Counted from the stretch's first letter, positions 1 to 8,394 are shown. The stretch is DNA of 64,000 nucleotides from Aquabacterium sp. NJ1 (GCF_000768065.1 NZ_JRKM01000001.1:2356001-2420000), one strand, 5' to 3'. Made by a program: numbers and translations. Notes: generated from the sequence alone by a model not told the origin.

Positions 1-258
1 GCCATGGCCTCGGGCTGCCTGGTGATCGGCTCGCGCACAGGGCCGGTGCAGGAGGTGATCACCGACCGCGAAAACGGCCTGCTGGTGGACTTCTTCGATA
101 CCGGGGCGATGGCCGACCGCGTGGTCGAAGCGCTGGACAACCAGGCTGCCATGCGGCCATTGCGCGAGGCCGCCATGCGCTGCGCGCGCGAAGGCTACAG
201 CCTCACGGAAGGCGAAAAGGCGTTCAGGCGGCTGCTGACACCCGAAGCGTCGAGCTGA
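1..258 (+). CDS. Glycosyltransferase, C-terminal end (partial)
   Basis: The frame is open from the first base, so the gene begins outside the window and only about 85 C-terminal residues are visible. The start of the visible part (MASGCLVIGSRTGPVQEVI) followed by NGLLVDF matches the nucleotide-sugar binding segment of GT-B glycosyltransferases of family 4 (usual pattern: ALA.G.PVV......VPEVI..G.NGLLV). Such enzymes move a sugar from a nucleotide donor to a glycan or lipid carrier at the inner face of the membrane. Donor and acceptor cannot be told from this fragment. The tail (EGEKAFRRLL) is typical of the final helix crossing back to the N-terminal domain. The next gene is separated by an AT-rich regulatory stretch. 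Confidence 0.75.
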   Translation, partial: AMASGCLVIGSRTGPVQEVITDRENGLLVDFFDTGAMADRVVEALDNQAAMRPLREAAMRCAREGYSLTEGEKAFRRLLTPEASS

Positions 259-325
259 ATGGCCCTCGTTTCAACGCCACGCTTTCGCCATCAAATCACA
301 TCAAAATCAGAAACAATGTACGCAT

Positions 326-382
326 AAGTCATTGACTTCAAATGACTTTCGGAAAGAGAATTGAATCAAAACCTGATTCAAT
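326..382. promoter_or_regulatory. Two inverted repeats before the HipA/YjjJ-like gene
   Basis: Two perfect inverted repeats lie in tandem. The first has arms AAGTCATT at 326-333 and AATGACTT at 341-348 with a 7-nt spacer. The second has arms ATTGAATCA at 360-368 and TGATTCAAT at 374-382 with a 5-nt spacer, ending one base before an ATG at 384. The stretch is AT-rich against GC-rich flanks. The layout looks like operator sites for a dimeric regulator. Autoregulation by the adjacent gene's own helix-turn-helix is an inference. Confidence 0.5.
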
Positions 383-383
383 C

Positions 384-482
384 ATGCGCCCCCAGAACCA
401 AGCTGCCCGCGATCGCCTGCCCGCCTTGCTGGGGCGGCTTGGCCCTGTGAGCGCCCCCGACCTGGCCGAGGCCCTCCACAGT
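384..482 (+). pseudogene. Detached N-terminal helix-turn-helix of YjjJ-type HipA protein
   Basis: From ATG 384 the frame encodes MRPQNQAARDRLPALLGRL followed by GPVSAPDLAEAL, the first helices of a winged helix-turn-helix. It then runs out of register near position 477. The continuation of the fold (STVRRMLAELGPDVV) is in the +1 frame from about 475 and belongs to the kinase reading frame. The turn residues expected between LAEAL and STVRR are missing, so a small deletion of roughly 10-14 bases that is not a multiple of three is the simplest explanation. Read as one gene, the protein would have the domain order of E. coli YjjJ (HTH then HipA kinase). Confidence 0.6.
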
Positions 483-1761
483 GCGGCGCATGCTGGCGGA
501 ACTGGGGCCCGACGTAGTGGGGGCCGGCCAGGCCAGGCGGCGGCGCTATGCCTTGCGACGCGCTTTGCGCGGGCGCCTGGCACCCTTGAACGTGTATGCC
601 CTGAACGAGGCCGATGGCGCCATCCAGCCACTGGGGGAGCTGGCCTTGCGCCAGCCTCAAGGTTGCCATTTCCATGCACCCTCAGCCACCTGGCCCAGCA
701 CACCGGGTGAGCACGCCGATGGCTGGTGGGAGGGCCTGCCCTACATGCTGCAGGACATGCGCCCGCAGGGTTACATGGGGCGCCAGTTCGCGCGTCAGCA
801 CCACACCGCCCTTGAGCTGGACCCAGACCCGAACCGCTGGTCGGACGACGACACGCTGGTGGCCCTGTCACGCGCCGGCACCGATCTGCCCGGCAACCTG
901 ATCGTGGGGGATGTGGCACTGGCGCAATGGCAGGCCCTGCGCACGCAAGGCCTGAGCCTGGTCCCCGCCAGGCAACTGGGCGAGCGCTATGTGCAACTGG
1001 CCGAGCAGGCCATCGCCTCGGGTTTTGCGGGCTCCAGCGCGGCCGGTGAGTTCCCGAAGTTCACGGCACCGCGTGAGCTGGCGGGGGCCCGCACACCGCA
1101 TGTCATCGTGAAGTTTTCTGGTGCCGACCGCTCGCCCGCGGTTCAGCGCTGGGCCGATCTGCTGGTGTGTGAGCATCTGGCCTTGCAGGCCCTGGGCGCG
1201 CTGACGGGCATCTCCGTCGCGTCCAGCCGCATCGTGCAACACGCGGGCCGCACCTTCCTGGAAAGCGAGCGCTTTGATCGGCACGGCCACTGGGGCCGCA
1301 GCGCGGTGGTGAGCCTGTCCACGCTGGACGCCTGCTTCATCGGGACCAGGCATCCGGACTGGCCCGAGCTGGCCCGACGCCTGTCAGAGCTGGGTTGGCT
1401 GCATGCGCAGCAGGTGCAGCAAGTCAGCCTGATCTGGTGGTTCGGACGCCTGATCGGGAACACCGACATGCACACGGGCAACCTGAGTTTCGTGCCGCAT
1501 CAAGGCCGGTTGCAACTCGCGCCGGCCTACGACATGTTGCCCATGATGTACGCCCCCCTGCCCGGCGGCGAACTGGCGCAACGGACCCTCGATCCACCGT
1601 GGGCCCCACCCGGTCAGCAGGATGCATGGCGGCCTGCCGGTGAGGCCGCCCTGTCGTTCTGGCAGGCAGCCGCCCATGATGGCCGCATCAGCGAGGCCTT
1701 CCGGGCGCATTGCGCCGTGAATGCCTCACGCTTGATGGCACTCTTGTCGAGTGCGATCTGA
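481..1761 (+). CDS. HipA-like serine/threonine kinase (YjjJ type), N-terminus frameshifted
   Basis: HipA-family proteins are Ser/Thr kinases with a phosphatidylinositol-kinase-like fold, and some act as toxins by phosphorylating translation factors. The frame from GTG 481 begins inside the HTH (RRMLAELGPDVV) and runs through the whole kinase. The catalytic loop IGNTDMHTGNLSF has the catalytic Asp at about residue 329 of this frame, and LAPAYDMLPMMY supplies the metal-binding Asp. A glycine-rich FAGSSAAGEFPKF segment matches the nucleotide loop. The true upstream start (ATG 384) is out of frame, so any product would lack part of the DNA-binding domain. No HipB-like partner is present, which is usual for the YjjJ type, where the HTH is fused. 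The kinase core looks intact, so decay is recent or an internal start is used. Confidence 0.75.
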   Translation: MRRMLAELGPDVVGAGQARRRRYALRRALRGRLAPLNVYALNEADGAIQPLGELALRQPQGCHFHAPSATWPSTPGEHADGWWEGLPYMLQDMRPQGYMGRQFARQHHTALELDPDPNRWSDDDTLVALSRAGTDLPGNLIVGDVALAQWQALRTQGLSLVPARQLGERYVQLAEQAIASGFAGSSAAGEFPKFTAPRELAGARTPHVIVKFSGADRSPAVQRWADLLVCEHLALQALGALTGISVASSRIVQHAGRTFLESERFDRHGHWGRSAVVSLSTLDACFIGTRHPDWPELARRLSELGWLHAQQVQQVSLIWWFGRLIGNTDMHTGNLSFVPHQGRLQLAPAYDMLPMMYAPLPGGELAQRTLDPPWAPPGQQDAWRPAGEAALSFWQAAAHDGRISEAFRAHCAVNASRLMALLSSAI

Positions 1762-1788
1762 GTGCGCTGACGCCTGGGCCAAGGGCAT

Positions 1789-2682
1789 TCAGGCGGCTGC
1801 TGACGCCCGACGGCGGCGCGTGACGCCGATCAAGCCCGCGCCGCCCAGCAGCATCAGGCTCAGCGTGCTGGCTTCAGGCACGGCCGTGGGTGTGGCGATC
1901 AGGTCGAAGCTCAGGAAGTAGTTGTTGACGTTGACCGTGGCCGTCTTGAACTCCATGCACGACAGCGAGGAACACATCACGTCCGTGTTCGAGGGGTAGG
2001 CCCAGCGTGCGCCGTCGAGCTGTGTGGAGAACATCCACGTCATGCCATCGTCCGGCCACACCCGGCCCGACTCATCCAGCATGGAGCGGCCAGACGAACC
2101 CGGGCCCACGCTCACCTGGCCAGCCTGCGTCAGACCCAGCACAGTCGTTTCCTTGACGCGTCCGGGGCTAACTGACGGAAAGTTGCCACTCCAGGATGGC
2201 AACACACCCGTGGTGCGCGCCGTGTAGGAAAACTGCCCATAAGCCGTGGCGAATTGCGGATCACCTGCTTGCGGCACTTGTGAGGCGATGTCCACGCCAA
2301 TGGTCCACTTGCCATGGTCGGCAGACACCACCCCCCAGTTGTTGCCCAGCGGGTCCACGATGTTGTCGACCGTCTTGGGCATCACCGTCAAATTGAATCT
2401 CAAGGCCTGGGACGTCGTGGCCTCGGGCGATCCGTTGGGTGTACTGAACACCACCGCCGCACTCAGCGGCCCGGTCAAGGCACACGACACATCGCTGCAC
2501 GCCCAGTTCAGCGCCGACTCACGCAGCTGCACATTGCCGAAGCCGGCCGGCAGCAAGGTGTCGTCATAGATAACTTGCAGATACTGCCCATCCAGCGTGT
2601 GCTCGGTGGCGTGGGCAGTGCCCGCAGCCAGACCCAGCACGGCCGCGACGGCCAGCACAACATGACGATGACGCAACAACAT
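1789..2682 (-). CDS. PEP-CTERM sorting domain protein
   Basis: Secreted protein of about 297 residues. An N-terminal signal peptide starts at the chosen ATG (MLLRHRHVVLAVAAVLGLAA, cleavage after AHA). The C-terminus carries the PEP-CTERM tripartite signal: the motif VPEAS (Pro-Glu-Ala replaces the usual Pro-Glu-Pro), a hydrophobic helix (LSLMLLGGAGLIGV), then TRRRR. Such proteins are recognised by an exosortase (EpsH family) and delivered to the surface or the exopolysaccharide matrix. The middle is beta-rich with four cysteines and no recognised enzyme motif. A longer frame starts upstream at 2727, but ATG 2682 places the signal peptide correctly. No exosortase gene lies in the window. Confidence 0.8.
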   Translation of the reverse strand: MLLRHRHVVLAVAAVLGLAAGTAHATEHTLDGQYLQVIYDDTLLPAGFGNVQLRESALNWACSDVSCALTGPLSAAVVFSTPNGSPEATTSQALRFNLTVMPKTVDNIVDPLGNNWGVVSADHGKWTIGVDIASQVPQAGDPQFATAYGQFSYTARTTGVLPSWSGNFPSVSPGRVKETTVLGLTQAGQVSVGPGSSGRSMLDESGRVWPDDGMTWMFSTQLDGARWAYPSNTDVMCSSLSCMEFKTATVNVNNYFLSFDLIATPTAVPEASTLSLMLLGGAGLIGVTRRRRASAAA

Positions 2683-2827
2683 GACGCTCTCCCTGATGAA
2701 CCTGTTTCGCCTCGGCTCATGACACAAGCCGGGCCGCTGTTGGCCGCATTATCCGGGTCAACCCGTGTCTTGAGCACCCCGCCAACAAGGGGCGACGCCA
2801 TGAAACCACGCCCTGTTCTGCGCCCAT

Positions 2828-2858
2828 AAAACAAAACCGGACACAAGGCCCGGTTTTG
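2828..2858 (-). terminator. Rho-independent terminator of the pnt operon
   Basis: Inverted repeat CAAAACCGG (2832-2840) and CCGGTTTTG (2850-2858) with a 9-nt loop. On the minus strand the stem is followed by four U residues (2828-2831). It lies about 50 bases past the pntB stop codon, the expected place for the operon's 3' end. Confidence 0.75.
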
Positions 2859-2906
2859 CAGGTCGACCGTGATCCTTTCAGATCACGCCAGATCAGAACG
2901 CAGCGA

Positions 2907-4361
2907 TCACTCCACCGCCTTGACCATGTCTTCCACGACCTTCTTGGCGTCGCCGAAGACCATCATGGTCTTGTCCATGTAGAACAGCTCGTTGTCCAGG
3001 CCGGCGTAACCGCTGGCCATGGAGCGCTTGTTCACGATCACGGTCTTGGCCTTGTAGGCTTCCAGGATCGGCATGCCGTAGATCGGGCTGCCCTTCACGT
3101 GCGCGGCGGGGTTCACCACGTCGTTGGCGCCCAGGATGATGGCCACGTCGGCCTGGCCGAATTCGCCGTTGATGTCTTCCATCTCAAACACCTGGTCGTA
3201 CGGCACTTCGGCTTCGGCCAGCAGCACGTTCATGTGACCGGGCATGCGGCCGGCCACCGGGTGGATCGCGTACTTGACGGTGATGCCCTTCTCGGTGAGC
3301 TTGGCAGCCAGTTCCTTGACGGCGTGCTGGGCGCGGGCCACAGCCAGGCCGTAACCGGGCACGATGACCACGGTTTCGGCGTTGCCCAGGATGAAGGCCG
3401 CGTCGTCCGCCGAGCCGCTCTTGACCGGGCGCTGCTGCTGCGCGCCACCCGCGGCGGCTGCACCGGCCTCGCCACCGAAGCCACCCAGGATCACGTTGAA
3501 GAACGAGCGGTTCATGGCCTTGCACATGATGTAGCTCAGGATCGCGCCCGAGCTGCCCACCAGCGAACCGGCAATGATCAGCATGGAGTTGTTCAACGAG
3601 AAGCCGATACCGGCAGCCGCCCAGCCCGAGTAGCTGTTGAGCATCGACACCACCACGGGCATGTCTGCGCCGCCGATGGGGATGATGATCAGCACGCCCA
3701 ACACGAAGGCCAGCCCGATCAGGGCCACGAACACGTCCATGCGCTGCGTGGCCATGAAGGTGCCGATCAGGCCGATCAGGGCCAGGCCCAGCACCAGGTT
3801 CAGCATGTGCTGGCCGGCGAAGTTCACCGGCGCGCCCTGGAACAGGCGGAACTTGTACTTGCCAGACAGCTTGCCGAAGGCAATGACCGAGCCCGAGAAG
3901 GTGATAGCACCAATGGCCGCGCCCAGCGACAGCTCCAGGCGGTTGCCCACCGGGATCTGCGCGATGACGTCACCGATCGGCTTGGCCACGATCTGGAAGG
4001 CATACGGCTCGGCCACCACGGCCACGGCGATGAACACCGCGGCCAGGCCGATCATGCTGTGCATGAAGGCGACCAGCTCGGGCATCTTGGTCATCTCGAC
4101 GCGCTTGGCCATGATGGCGCCAGCGCCGCCGCCCACCACCAGGGCGCCCAGCACATAGGCCAGGCCCGTGCCGAAGTCGATGCCCAGCGAGGCAGCCTGC
4201 CCGTGGATCAGGCCCACGGTGGTCAGCACGGCGATCGTCATGCCGGTCATGCCGAACATGTTGCCGCGGATGGAGGTGGTCGGGTGGCTCAGGCCCTTCA
4301 AGGCCTGGATGAAGCAGACCGACGCGACCAGGTACAGCAGTGCAATCAGATTCATGCTCAT
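2907..4361 (-). CDS. pntB: NAD(P)(+) transhydrogenase subunit beta
   Basis: Inner-membrane subunit of the proton-translocating transhydrogenase, which uses the proton motive force to reduce NADP+ with NADH. At 484 residues it is full length. The N-terminal two thirds hold many membrane helices (LIALLYLVASVCFIQALKGL at the start). The C-terminal domain III binds NADP(H): VVIVPGYGLAVARAQH, the Ala/Gly-rich stretch HPVAGRMPGHMNVLLAEA, and GANDVVNPAA near the end. The ATG abuts the stop codon of pntA2, so translation is probably coupled. It is the last gene of the operon pntA1-panD-pntA2-pntB. Confidence 0.95.
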   Translation of the reverse strand: MSMNLIALLYLVASVCFIQALKGLSHPTTSIRGNMFGMTGMTIAVLTTVGLIHGQAASLGIDFGTGLAYVLGALVVGGGAGAIMAKRVEMTKMPELVAFMHSMIGLAAVFIAVAVVAEPYAFQIVAKPIGDVIAQIPVGNRLELSLGAAIGAITFSGSVIAFGKLSGKYKFRLFQGAPVNFAGQHMLNLVLGLALIGLIGTFMATQRMDVFVALIGLAFVLGVLIIIPIGGADMPVVVSMLNSYSGWAAAGIGFSLNNSMLIIAGSLVGSSGAILSYIMCKAMNRSFFNVILGGFGGEAGAAAAGGAQQQRPVKSGSADDAAFILGNAETVVIVPGYGLAVARAQHAVKELAAKLTEKGITVKYAIHPVAGRMPGHMNVLLAEAEVPYDQVFEMEDINGEFGQADVAIILGANDVVNPAAHVKGSPIYGMPILEAYKAKTVIVNKRSMASGYAGLDNELFYMDKTMMVFGDAKKVVEDMVKAVE

Positions 4362-4679
4362 TTACTTGGCCCCCGCCTTCTTGTCCTTCTTCTTGAACAT
4401 CTCCAGCATGCGGCGTGTCACCAGGAAGCCGCCGAAGACGTTCACGGCCGCGAGGGCCACGGCCAGCAGGCCCATGATCTTGCCCAGCGGGGTCACGGTC
4501 AGCGCGGCGGCCAGCATGGCGCCCACGATGACGATGGCGGACACGGCATTGGTCACGGCCATCAGGGGGGTGTGCAGAGCAGGGGTCACCGTCCAGACCA
4601 CGTGGTAGCCAACATAGATGGCCAGCACGAAGATGCTCAGGTTGATGACGACATGGCTGACGGGCTCTAAAGCTTCCAT
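4362..4679 (-). CDS. pntA2: NAD(P) transhydrogenase subunit alpha, part 2 (membrane)
   Basis: Small membrane part of the split alpha subunit, 105 residues. It has three to four hydrophobic helices (VVINLSIFVLAIYVGYHVVW, then AVSAIVIVGAMLAAALTV, then MGLLAVALAAVNVFGGFLV) and a basic tail (FKKKDKKAGAK). In E. coli this piece is fused to the NAD-binding domain. Here, as in many alphaproteobacteria and betaproteobacteria, alpha is split in two genes. The gene ends directly before pntB. It is separated from pntA1 by panD, which is not the usual order. Confidence 0.92.
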   Translation of the reverse strand: MEALEPVSHVVINLSIFVLAIYVGYHVVWTVTPALHTPLMAVTNAVSAIVIVGAMLAAALTVTPLGKIMGLLAVALAAVNVFGGFLVTRRMLEMFKKKDKKAGAK

Positions 4680-4705
4680 CGTTGTCTCCAGAAATTAAGG
4701 ATCAA

Positions 4706-5071
4706 TCAGTCGAACTTGCGGATTTCTTTGATCGCATTGCGCTCATCGAGCAGCACCACCTTGGGCTTGTAGCTGGCCACTTCTTCCTCGTTCATCGGCG
4801 CGTAGGTGCAGATGATCAGCAGGTCGCCCACATGGGCTCGGCGGGCGGCCGCGCCATTGAGCGAGATCGTGCCGGTGCCACGCGGCGCCTTGATGATGTA
4901 GGTGGCAAAACGCTCGCCGTTGTTGACGTTGTAGAGCTCGATGTACTCGAACTCTTTCATGTCGGCCGCGTCCATCAGGTCTTCATCGATGCCACAGGAC
5001 CCTTCGTAGTCCAGGATGGCTTCGGTGACGGTGGCGCGGTGCAGTTTCGCGCGCAGCATGTTGCGTTGCAT
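4706..5071 (-). CDS. panD: Aspartate 1-decarboxylase
   Basis: Pyruvoyl enzyme that converts L-aspartate to beta-alanine for pantothenate and coenzyme A. With the start at ATG 5071 the protein is 121 residues and the self-cleavage site falls at Gly24-Ser25 ([11 protein letters not shown]), exactly as in the characterised enzymes. Ser25 becomes the pyruvoyl group. Conserved YELYN-like ([17 protein letters not shown]), NGAAAR and GDLLII segments follow. A strong ribosome-binding site (GAGGAGA) precedes this ATG. A longer in-frame start at 5143 would overlap pntA1 and add a non-conserved leader. The gene sits between pntA1 and pntA2 on the same strand with short gaps, so it is very likely co-transcribed with the transhydrogenase genes. 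Confidence 0.95.
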   Translation of the reverse strand: MQRNMLRAKLHRATVTEAILDYEGSCGIDEDLMDAADMKEFEYIELYNVNNGERFATYIIKAPRGTGTISLNGAAARRAHVGDLLIICTYAPMNEEEVASYKPKVVLLDERNAIKEIRKFD

Positions 5072-5103
5072 GGCTTTCTCCTCAGGGCTCACTGAAGCGC
5101 GCG

Positions 5104-6219
5104 TCAGGCGCGCAGCAGCTGGCCGTCTCGACACATCAGGCAAGCCTTGACGATGTCGTCTTCCAGATCGATGTTGAACTGGCCTTCCTTGTTGAAGACC
5201 AGCTTCAGGAAGTCGATCACGTTGCGGGCGTACAAGGCAGACGCGTCGGCAGCCACCAGCGCGGGCAGGTTGGTTTCACCCACCAGCGTCACGCCGTGCT
5301 TGACCACGGTCTTGTTGGCTTCGGTCAGGGGGCAGTTGCCACCTTGGGCCGCAGCCAGGTCGACGATGACGGAGCCGGGCTTCATGGCCTTGACCATGTC
5401 CTCGGTGACCAGCACGGGGGCGGCACGGCCGGGGATCAGGGCGGTGGTGATGACGATGTCGGCCTGGGCCACGCGCTTGGCGACTTCGGCCTTCTGGCGG
5501 TCCAGCCAGGATTGCGGCATCGGGCGGGCGTAACCACCCACGCCTTCAGCGGCTTCCTTCTCTTCGGCGGTCTCGTAAGGCACGTCGATGAACTTGGCAC
5601 CCAGCGACTCGACCTGCTCCTTCACGGAGGGGCGCACGTCGGAGGCTTCGATCACGGCGCCCAGGCGCTTGGCGGTGGCAATGGCCTGCAGGCCGGCCAC
5701 GCCCACACCCAGGATCACCACGCGGGCGGCCTTGACGGTGCCGGCAGCGGTCATCAGCATGGGGAAGATGCGCTGGTACTTGTCAGCCGCGATCATCACG
5801 GCCTTGTAGCCTGCCAGGTTGGCCTGCGAGGACAGCACGTCCATGCTCTGGGCACGGGTGGTGCGCGGCGCGGCTTCGAGGGCGAAAGCGGTGAGCCTGG
5901 CGTCGGTCATGGCCTGCAAGCCGTCCTTGTCGAACGGGTTGAGCATGCCGATCAGCACGGCGCCAGGCTTCATCTGGGCGCGCTCGTCCGCCTGGGGCGC
6001 ACGCACCTTGAGCACCATGTCGGCACCCAGGGCGCCGGCTGCATCGGTGATCTCGGCGCCGGCGGCCACATAGGCTTCGTCGGTCACGCTGGCGGCGATG
6101 CCGGCACCAGACTGCACACGCAGGGTGTGGCCTTGAGCCTTCAATTTCTTGACGGTCTCCGGGGTCACGGCCACGCGGGTTTCGCCCGCGAGGGTCTCCA
6201 AGGGAATGCCTATCAGCAT
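5104..6219 (-). CDS. pntA1: NAD(P) transhydrogenase subunit alpha, part 1 (NAD-binding)
   Basis: Soluble NAD(H)-binding domain I of the transhydrogenase, 371 residues. It starts [20 protein letters not shown], the hallmark of the alanine dehydrogenase/PNT N-terminal domain. The second domain holds the Rossmann motif [20 protein letters not shown] at about residue 170, followed by the acidic residue that binds the ribose (IEASDVRP). The stretch [17 protein letters not shown] is also typical. It is the first gene of the operon, and a perfect long inverted repeat lies upstream of its start. Confidence 0.95.
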   Translation of the reverse strand: MLIGIPLETLAGETRVAVTPETVKKLKAQGHTLRVQSGAGIAASVTDEAYVAAGAEITDAAGALGADMVLKVRAPQADERAQMKPGAVLIGMLNPFDKDGLQAMTDARLTAFALEAAPRTTRAQSMDVLSSQANLAGYKAVMIAADKYQRIFPMLMTAAGTVKAARVVILGVGVAGLQAIATAKRLGAVIEASDVRPSVKEQVESLGAKFIDVPYETAEEKEAAEGVGGYARPMPQSWLDRQKAEVAKRVAQADIVITTALIPGRAAPVLVTEDMVKAMKPGSVIVDLAAAQGGNCPLTEANKTVVKHGVTLVGETNLPALVAADASALYARNVIDFLKLVFNKEGQFNIDLEDDIVKACLMCRDGQLLRA

Positions 6220-6278
6220 CCGAGTCTCCTACACATGTGGATGATGCAGCCGCTGTGCGTTCGAACGCGTGCGGCTGG

Positions 6279-6319
6279 CGTGAACTTTGACTAACCCACC
6301 AGCATACACAAAGTTCACG
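6279..6319. promoter_or_regulatory. Long inverted repeat upstream of pntA1
   Basis: The arms CGTGAACTTTG (6279-6289) and CAAAGTTCACG (6309-6319) are an 11-bp perfect inverted repeat with a 19-nt spacer, so the arm centres are 30 bases apart, close to three helical turns. It lies 60-100 bases upstream of the pntA1 start. This is the arrangement of a dimeric or tetrameric operator. The regulator is unknown. Confidence 0.55.
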
Positions 6320-6436
6320 TCTTTCCTAGGGTTTCAACCGACCAGGCGGACGTTTTGGCCTGTCCGGAAGGCCCAAACCCCCTCGATTTGAGGTCCCATG
6401 TTGTCAAAATTGTCATCTACGGCGCATGCGCGGCGC

Positions 6437-6459
6437 AAAAAAAGGGCCCGTAGGCCCTT
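6437..6459 (-). terminator. Rho-independent terminator after the lipoprotein pair
   Basis: Stem AAGGGCC (6442-6448) and GGCCCTT (6453-6459) with a CGTA loop. On the minus strand it is followed by a run of seven U residues read from 6437-6443. It lies just downstream of the lipoprotein gene ending at 6489. Confidence 0.85.
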
Positions 6460-6488
6460 CTGGTATTCGCGCTGCGGGCAGCGCTGGC

Positions 6489-7076
6489 TCAACGGCGCAA
6501 TTCCGCCGAGTTCTCCAGCGCTTTGACGAGGTTGTCGACGGCCGCCCGCGAGGCACGGCGCGCGGCCAAAGAAAAGTCGCTCTTGAACTCGTCGAAAGTC
6601 GCCTGGCCCGATCCGGAGCCCTGCACCTGCGTCACGGCTTGGCCCTTGGGGTCCACCACCGTGCACACCAGGTTGACGGTGAACTGGGTTGGGGGCCAAG
6701 TCAGCATGCTGTCGGACGAAGAGGTGGTCGTCACGGAAGGGGTGATGACCAGCGCAACGCCCTTCGCCTCGGAGGGCGTGCTCACCTTGGTCACGTCGGC
6801 AAACACAGCGGAAAACGCCTGATACAAGGCAGCGTCCAGATCCTTGTAGGGCTGGTACTTGACCTTGTCACCGCCGCCGCCGGGCGTTTGCACTTCCTTG
6901 GCCATGTCGGCAGGGGAGATCACATAGGCGACCTGCTTGTTGATCTTGCTGGACACCGACGCCGTCTTGCTGGCATCGGGGGACATCGAAATCTGGTGGG
7001 CACAACCCGTCATCATCACCAGCGCAGTGGCGGCAACGAATCCCAGAACGATGCGGTGAATACCTTTGAAAGCCAT
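6489..7076 (-). CDS. Predicted lipoprotein, function unknown
   Basis: About 195 residues from ATG 7076, which has a GGAG ribosome-binding site 9 bases upstream. A type II signal peptide ends in the lipobox MTGC (VLGFVAATALVMMTGCAHQ), so the mature protein should be lipid-anchored. The body has a polyglycine stretch (TPGGGGDKV), then alternating beta strands (GVALVITPSVTTTSSS, FTVNLVCTVVDPKGQAV) and ends in a helix (AARRASRAAVDNLVKALE). This is compatible with the small outer-membrane lipoproteins that have an alpha/beta core. I do not recognise the family. It follows a second lipoprotein gene on the same strand by 28 bases, so the two form an operon closed by a terminator. Confidence 0.75.
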   Translation of the reverse strand: MAFKGIHRIVLGFVAATALVMMTGCAHQISMSPDASKTASVSSKINKQVAYVISPADMAKEVQTPGGGGDKVKYQPYKDLDAALYQAFSAVFADVTKVSTPSEAKGVALVITPSVTTTSSSDSMLTWPPTQFTVNLVCTVVDPKGQAVTQVQGSGSGQATFDEFKSDFSLAARRASRAAVDNLVKALENSAELRR

Positions 7077-7104
7077 CTCAAACACTCCTGAAAATTGACG
7101 CTGA

Positions 7105-7671
7105 TTACTTCAATGCATTTTGGAAATCCTGATCGGCATACAAATCAGCCAACAGGTTCTGCACCACTTGCGGGTAGCTCTTTTGGGCAGCGGGGACCGC
7201 GATGGCGCCCACGAAGGAAGATTCCCAGGTGGCCTCGCCACGCTTGGTCTTGTCAAACTTGACCGAGCCGTCTTTCTTGACCACGAAGCGCGCTTCGATA
7301 TAGCCCTTGCCGGTGGACATGCCCGCATCGATGTCCGTACCCAACAGCGTGCCCATCACCTCCAGAGAGGACGCGGGGTTCAGGCGTTTGGCCATGTCCA
7401 GCTCCGTCTTGAGCGCCTCCGCGAGGTACGCCGCATAGGTGGCGCCGGTGGGGGAGCTCATCGAACCACCACGGATGCCAATCGAGGTTGCGCCTTGGGC
7501 ATTGGCTGCCACGTTGAACTCGCCGAGTCGCACGGGCGACTGCCCTGCACGCTTGAGCGTCGAAACGTTGGCAATCGAGGCTTCGTAAGGCGGCGCCTTG
7601 AGCGCGCAGCCCGCCATGGACATGACCAAGGCAGCGATCACCACCCCCCTGAATGCAAATATCTTTTTCAA
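7105..7671 (-). CDS. Predicted lipoprotein, function unknown
   Basis: About 188 residues with a lipobox (IAALVMSMAGCALKAPPYE) after a short basic start. The ribosome-binding site AAGGAG (7677-7682) overlaps the in-frame GTG at 7677 but is correctly spaced, 5 bases, from the TTG at 7671. TTG 7671 is therefore the likely start. The body (IANVSTLKRAGQSPVRLGEF, AYLAEALKTELDMAKRL) resembles lipoproteins in which a beta strand and a helix alternate around a TYAAYLAEALKTEL-like segment. No catalytic motif is seen. It is the upstream member of a two-lipoprotein operon, divergent from the Nudix gene. Confidence 0.75.
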   Translation of the reverse strand: MKKIFAFRGVVIAALVMSMAGCALKAPPYEASIANVSTLKRAGQSPVRLGEFNVAANAQGATSIGIRGGSMSSPTGATYAAYLAEALKTELDMAKRLNPASSLEVMGTLLGTDIDAGMSTGKGYIEARFVVKKDGSVKFDKTKRGEATWESSFVGAIAVPAAQKSYPQVVQNLLADLYADQDFQNALK

Positions 7672-7836
7672 AATCACTCCTTCGTATTGTGAAAGGCCCT
7701 GACAACGTGGGCAGCCAATTATCGGGTCTCGTTACAAAAGGCAGGACGATGACGATATGTTGATGACCCCACGCGACACTGGCCCCGGGTATTGACTGAA
7801 CCTATTGGGGAGCGTTTCAGGGATAATGCTGCGCTC

Positions 7837-8394
7837 ATGAAGACCGCCGATATGCTCCTTGAGCCCGCGCCACAGCCTGAAGCTCTCCAGGCCCCCAAGG
7901 TGCGCTGGAAGCCCAATGTCACTGTCGCCGCGCTGATCGAGCGCGACGGGCGCTTTTTGCTGGTCGAGGAGCAAACCTCGGACGGTCTCTTGCTGAACAA
8001 CCCCGCCGGCCACCTGGACCCGGGCGAATCGCCCATCCAGGGCGTGATCCGCGAGACCCTGGAAGAAACGGCCTGCGCGTTCCAGCCCGAAGGCTTCCTG
8101 GGCATGTTCATGTCGCGCTTCCGTCGCACCCGCACCGGTGAAGACATCACCTACCTGCGCCTGGCCTTCTTTGGCTCGGTGGGCGAGGCGGACCCTGAGC
8201 TGGAGCTGGACGAAGGCATCGTGCGCGCCGTGTGGATGACGGCCGACGAGATCCGCGCCTGCCCCGAGCGCCACCGCAGCCCGCTGGTGCTGGAGTGCCT
8301 GGAGGCCTATCTGGCCGGCGAGCGCTACCCCCTGTCCATCCTGACCGTGCACGAAAGCGTGTTCTCGGCCCCGGCTTACAACCGTGCGTCCTGA
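7837..8394 (+). CDS. Nudix hydrolase (NudJ-like)
   Basis: Hydrolyses nucleoside diphosphates linked to another moiety. The Nudix box is GHLDPGE followed by RETLEETA at about residues 61-82, matching Gx5Ex7REUxEExGU except that the late Gly is Ala. The start at ATG 7837 ([10 protein letters not shown]) gives 185 residues, somewhat longer than E. coli NudJ (153), with the extra length at the N-terminus. NudJ acts on thiamine pyrophosphate precursors and is often encoded next to mnmA, which follows here after 35 bases. This conserved neighbourhood supports the NudJ assignment over a generic MutT. Confidence 0.85.
   Translation: MKTADMLLEPAPQPEALQAPKVRWKPNVTVAALIERDGRFLLVEEQTSDGLLLNNPAGHLDPGESPIQGVIRETLEETACAFQPEGFLGMFMSRFRRTRTGEDITYLRLAFFGSVGEADPELELDEGIVRAVWMTADEIRACPERHRSPLVLECLEAYLAGERYPLSILTVHESVFSAPAYNRAS

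Noticed and set aside
2856..4670. 604-residue open frame antisense to pntB and pntA2
   Set aside because: It is a GC-bias shadow: low-complexity His/Gly/Gln/Asp-rich translation without domains, opposite a clearly conserved transhydrogenase subunit.
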